Assembly: GCA_016630905.1 (NCBI GenBank)
Contig: WBMQ01000011.1
Coordinates: forward strand, 1,488,001 to 1,552,000
DNA: 64,000 nucleotides
DNA from: Capillidium heterosporum
Taxonomy: Eukaryota; Entomophthoromycota; Entomophthoromycetes; Entomophthorales; Capillidiaceae
Direction of reading: 5' to 3'
Part shown: in pieces, positions 59,858 to 64,000 of the stretch
Layout of the letters: each line of letters begins with the position of its first letter
Position numbering within the stretch: the first letter of the stretch is position 1
Program-made: the position numbers and the translations under genes
The notes under the pieces: generated by a model
The model's database searches: none
The model's input: the letters and a program-made list of their open reading frames with translations, nothing else
Told to the model about the DNA's origin: nothing

Positions 59858-61121
59858 AGTAAAGTGGTTAGGTATAGATAGATACACATATAAGACTTTA
59901 ATTTGGTATAGCTTTATGGTCTTTATTTATACACTTTAAGATGGCTAATTAAAATTCATTGTTCCAATTTAATAGTTTACTGGTGAATCAATGCTAAAAC
60001 CAACTTGATCATCTATCAATTTTTAGGTAGAAGGTTGTAGTGGCCATCCAGTGTAAAATCTTGTCACCTTCTACTTCAAATTTTCGTATTAGAATAAACA
60101 GGTGACCTTTATCATCAAATTTGATGAAGTTCATTTATTTTGTTAAAGTTTTAGATACTTTAAAGCAAGTACCTTAAATTGAATTTATCGAATCCCAACA
60201 TAGTGGTTATAGGAAGTAGATTTGTGTATCTACTTCCAAATAAATGAGCATCTAATAGCTTATAATCAAATTTTTATACAATCTACTTTGTTAGACAAGC
60301 TGAATCTGGCTTACTTTTTGATAAATTAGATCTGAATGAGTTAAACTTGGCATTTATCGGATAGGTTAAAGTAGGTAGACAAGTGGTGCTTATCACATAT
60401 ATTCTCAAGTTTACTATTGATGGATTAGCTTTAAATGGGTTTGGGTTTTATTTGGTCAAAGATGCTGGTAGACTTTGATTAAAGAATTTAGTAGTTTAGT
60501 TACCAAGGAGTGGTAGGATTACTAGTAAATTTTACCATAGTTGCTTTGATAGAAATTTGAAAGATAGTTTGCTAATGTAAATTAAAGATAGTTTGAAATA
60601 TTTGGTAAAGTTAAAGTGAAATATAGCTTGGCCAACTACTTTGGGAACGATTTGTTTGGCTTGGTAGCTGTAAAAGGATTGGAAGTAGGTTTTGAGTAGC
60701 TTTGCTGTATTACTGACTTTAGAATAAGCGTATTGTAGTTAGTTGGTGAATAGTAATTTCGATAGATTTAGTTTTTAGTGTAGTAGCTGTCCTACATGAA
60801 ATGCTGGCTATTGGAAAATTAACTCATGTTTTATCAGCAACTCTCCATAAACTTTAGGATAGTCCATACTACCTTTCGTGTATATACTTATGGTATTCTA
60901 TTATAAAATGTAGAAATGAACCTAAATTTGAAATTACATACACTATAAAACCACTGATAACTCCAAAATAAAATTATAAAGCATTTAGACGAACTTTAAT
61001 AGAAGAAATAGTAGTAAGCGCTTGGAGCCAAAAAGAACTATCTTTAAATTTGAAATCATTTAGCTATATCATTAGTTAAATAATAAAAGAAAAGGGAAAA
61101 CAACAAGTTTGACTAACAAAG
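59858..61121. other. Convergent intergenic spacer
   Basis: AT-rich between the 3' ends of REX4 and the SH3 gene. No gene or repeat recognised. Confidence 0.4.
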
Positions 61122-64000
61122 TTACTCCAGTTGTCTCTTGAGTTCTTCGACTTGAGCTTGGAGCTCTTCCCTCAACTTACGTTCTGCATCCAACTGTGTT
61201 TGGAACTCCAACTTCAAGGCTTCGATCTCCTTTTTGACAAACTCTTTGAGTCGTTCTTGTAATGAAGGGATGGGACCTGGAGCTGGAGTAGTATTGACTT
61301 TGTTGAGGTGCTCGGTAAATGTGTTACGAGCGCTGGATACTTTGCCTTTGGGGAAGTCGCTAACGTTGACTGAACCTCTAGAGGCAGGTGGACTACTATC
61401 TTCCTGTTGCCCTTTAGTGAAGTTTTGCATCTGGGCTAGTACCGGTTTGGCAGGTAACTTGGGTGGAGTTGTCATGCCAGCAAACGGCGTAGCGATCTTG
61501 TTGAAGCGGCCTAAACTTCCACCTTTAGGGAGTTCAATTTCAGGTTGGGGAGGTGAAGTAGGGGTTGGGATAGGCTCAGGATTCTCGTCGGCCTAAATCT
61601 ATGTTAGTAAAGAAAGTTTCAAGATGATGCCAACCTGGATTGCCTTTTCGAGTTGATCGGATTGAGTTGTAGCTGGTTTGGCGCCGGGACGTCGGCTTAC
61701 TGGGACGACGGCCGGATGGACCTGATAATGTGGTGTTGGAAAGTTTGGGGCTGGAATCATTCTTTGCCAATCGTGCCTGTAAAGAACTAGGTTGTGGCAG
61801 TTCGGGTACCTCCTGGCTTGGTTCAGTTTCAAGCTTAGCCTCCGGTTCCTTGTCAGCTTCTACATCTTCAGTTGCCTTTTCGTCGGCACTGACAGCTTCA
61901 GTAGTTGCCGCTGTGATCGATACTTCAGGTTCGATAGAAGGTTGGGGAGTTTCGATTCCAATCTCCTTAGTAGGTGTATCTACATCTTCATCCACGTTTT
62001 GCTCTATACTGAAAATCTGTTCGTAGCTCTCAGGGTACTGGGCTCCTAAAGTAATAACTTGAGTCAAAAGATCGGTAGTAGCTATACCTTCAGTTAAATT
62101 ACTATCTTGGGTAGTGCCTTCGGGTTCAGGCTCGTTCTATAAATATCAATTAACTAATGCTATATATTATATAAAACTAACCTTTTCTGAGGAAGCTGGT
62201 TCCGCGGGTGACTCGGATTCTTCATACAATTCGATTGTTTTCCTTAGGGAATCTGGAGACACTGAAGTTGAGCTAAATCTAGGTTGAATATATGGAAGAG
62301 ATAAATTTGATAAGTACATGTCTTCCAGAGGAGGTTCTTTTTCATCATTGAAGGAGGAGGCTTCAGCTTGCAAGGAAGAACTATCCACTTCGGGCACCGA
62401 TCTGAAAACTTCAGGCTTAGGAACCACAATGGGGTCATTGGGAGTTGGTGGTAGGCTTGTATCAAGGACAGCAGACTCGGAAACATGTGGGTCCACCGTG
62501 AGTGGCTCTTGGTCATGTTCATCATCCAAGGTGTCGTTATAAATTGAATCCTCACTGGATACTTCTTGAGGCTGTACGGAGAGAGTCAGATCCTCATCTT
62601 CACTTTCTTCATGCACTTGGCTCTGAACTACAGGTTGAGCCGAAGCTAAGCTAGCATCTAAAAAGGTCAAAAGTCTGTATAGGATTTGAGCTTACTGTCT
62701 GGGACTGGGATCTTAGGAAGTGCGGCACTGCTCTCGTGTACGGTGCTCAGCTTGGGTAGTGAGAATGCAAGATTGGGTTCAACTTCTACAACCGCTGGCA
62801 AAAAGGATGAGTCGGGTGCTTTGTTGGTCTTAACTTCTTCCGAATCCAAGTTGGTTTGGTTGGAGAAACTTTGCTGGTCAGAGGGTTGAGTAACGCTTTT
62901 TAGGACGGGTTCAGCCTCATAGTCATCTGCATAGGTTTCTTTGGTATCATCAGCTTCAGGAATGGTTTTGGTTTGGACTGGTGGTGAAAATGATTTTAAT
63001 CTACTATCTAAGGGACGCTAATAGTAGAGTAAGTTAATAGTGTTACTAGAATATATAATAGTAAATATTATTCAGATAGATTACTTACTTCAGCAATCTT
63101 GGGTGGTTGGGCCAGCCCAGGGTTTTTGGGGAGAGGTACTGAAGGGGTTGGATCTGAACCAGCTTGGGGTTTGGCTCGGTTCAGTTGGGGGATCCCACCT
63201 GAGAAAAGCCCTCCTAACCCACCTTTCTTCACACCGTAAGCGGCCAATTTGAAGTTTTCTAAAGCATATATGAGAACTACGTTTTAACAATGGTTTACGC
63301 TTCGGTACGACTTCCTGGTCCTCTTCTTCGTTAGCTTCCTCATTATTAGGCTCATTCCGGATGATCTCGACAAACTATTAATGTTAATAAAAATAAAACG
63401 CTAAAGCATACGTTTGCTGGGAAAGTGCCTATCTTTCCATGGTAGTCTCCCTTCCAAATATCGCCCTCAGATTCGATAATTGTGATCACGTCGCCCGAAC
63501 TCAAGCTGAGCTCACCGGGAGCTTCGGCATCGTAATCATCTAAAACTTTGGCTAGAATTGTTTCAGATTTTTCTTCAGGAGTTGGTTCGGAATCCTATTG
63601 CTGATAAATAATGTTAAATATATGCTATATTACTTCAAGTTCCTTCAAGCTAGACTCTTCGGCTTCATCCTGATCTACAACATCCTCTTCTTCAGCCGAA
63701 TGCTCTTCCACTGGACGGGTAGGGGGAGTTGGAAGGGGCGCCTTTGGCAGTGAAGGAAGTCCAGGCAACGGTACAAATGGACGTGGTACTGGAGGTGGTG
63801 CTCTATGACTTGAAGAGATGGAGGAATCACGCGAATGTTGGAAGCTGGGTATAGGTTCTTCAGGGGCCGTATCGGCATTTAAGTTGGAGGTTGGTGGAAG
63901 AGCTACCTTTGGTAGTTGAGGAATGGGGGGTAAGGTAGAGTGTGGTGAGGGTACTGGAGGAGGATACTTGGCGGTACGGTCAAGGGCAGGCGCTCTAGGA
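61122..64000 (-). CDS. SH3-domain, proline-rich adaptor with C-terminal coiled coil (partial, 5' end outside window)
   Basis: At least eight exons. From the right edge inward: proline-rich ligand motifs (KYPPPVPSPHSTLPPIPQLP, RAPPPVPRPFVPLPGLPSLP), an acidic linker, one SH3 domain at about 63600-63370 (AKVLDDYDAEAPGELSLSSG, GDIWKGDYHGKIGTFPANFV) and a basic hinge (VPKR). Then come KGGLGGLFSGGIPQLNR, a long acidic Ser/Pro/Glu-rich region and a C-terminal coiled coil (KKEIEALKLEFQTQLDAERK) ending in TAA at 61122. The architecture resembles cortical-actin and endocytic adaptors such as fungal Bbc1 or animal CIN85/CD2AP. The exact orthologue cannot be named without the N-terminus, which may hold more SH3 domains. 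Confidence 0.75.

Noticed and set aside
61234-62542. Several 70-120 codon + frames opposite the SH3 adaptor
   Set aside because: Shadows of a low-complexity Pro/Glu/Ser-rich - strand gene.
1-64000. Possible non-standard code with TGA read as Trp, because relics have TGA at Trp positions
   Set aside because: Intact genes use TGG for conserved Trp and at least two (BTA1 and the 488-aa orphan) terminate at TGA. The relics also carry other stops and frameshifts.
1-64000. tRNA, rRNA, CRISPR arrays, transposase genes
   Set aside because: No cloverleaf-like sequence with a T-arm box, no rRNA segments, no spaced short direct repeats and no transposase or reverse-transcriptase motifs were noticed on either strand. 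A covariance search could still find a tRNA I missed.

Overview
This window looks like nuclear DNA of a fungus. Genes are broken by very short GT-AG introns (31 to about 120 nt, most 36-66 nt) with TACTAAC-like branch sites. Spacers are AT-rich, and the gene set is fungal: NDC80, SYF1, galactokinase, a fused betaine-lipid synthase, a LIM/C1/RhoGAP and REX4. A rhodopsin-like receptor and a phage-type (GH24) lysozyme relic suggest an early-diverging lineage, possibly an entomophthoralean such as Conidiobolus. That placement is inference from gene content, not from a search. Translation follows the standard code: TGA ends the 735-aa synthase and the 488-aa orphan.

Layout. 0-16 kb: an Abp1-like ADF-H gene with a dead tandem copy, a large gene-poor zone with two inverted repeat arms (about 4.6-5.8 and 10.4-11.6 kb) around an intact GPCR gene, then galactokinase. 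16-32 kb: a UPF0132 membrane protein, NDC80, a secreted Pro/Ala-rich protein with a dead copy, a 488-aa orphan, a serine racemase-like PLP enzyme and SYF1. 32-46 kb: relic-rich spacer, a tandem pair of seven-TM proteins, a GH24 lysozyme pseudogene and BTA1. 46-60 kb: REX4 pseudogene (-), CTD-type phosphatase (+), third seven-TM gene (+), LIM/C1/RhoGAP (-), seven-TM pseudogene (-), short coiled-coil protein (-), REX4 (+). 61-64 kb: an SH3 adaptor running off the right edge.

The strongest structural signal is at 46-60 kb. A dead REX4 followed by a live seven-TM gene on the left mirrors a dead seven-TM gene followed by a live REX4 on the right. This is what an old inverted duplication looks like after each arm has lost a different gene. 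Across the window at least four relics (ADF-H, Pro-rich protein, REX4, seven-TM) lie within about 13 kb of an intact paralogue. The lysozyme relic has no partner in the window.

Functionally the intact genes are mostly housekeeping (kinetochore, spliceosome, rRNA processing, galactose use, phosphorus-free membrane lipid). Three concern actin or Rho signalling (ADF-H protein, RhoGAP, SH3 adaptor). Nothing suggests operon-like co-regulation. Exon boundaries were read by eye from splice signals, phase and family conservation. No similarity search was run.
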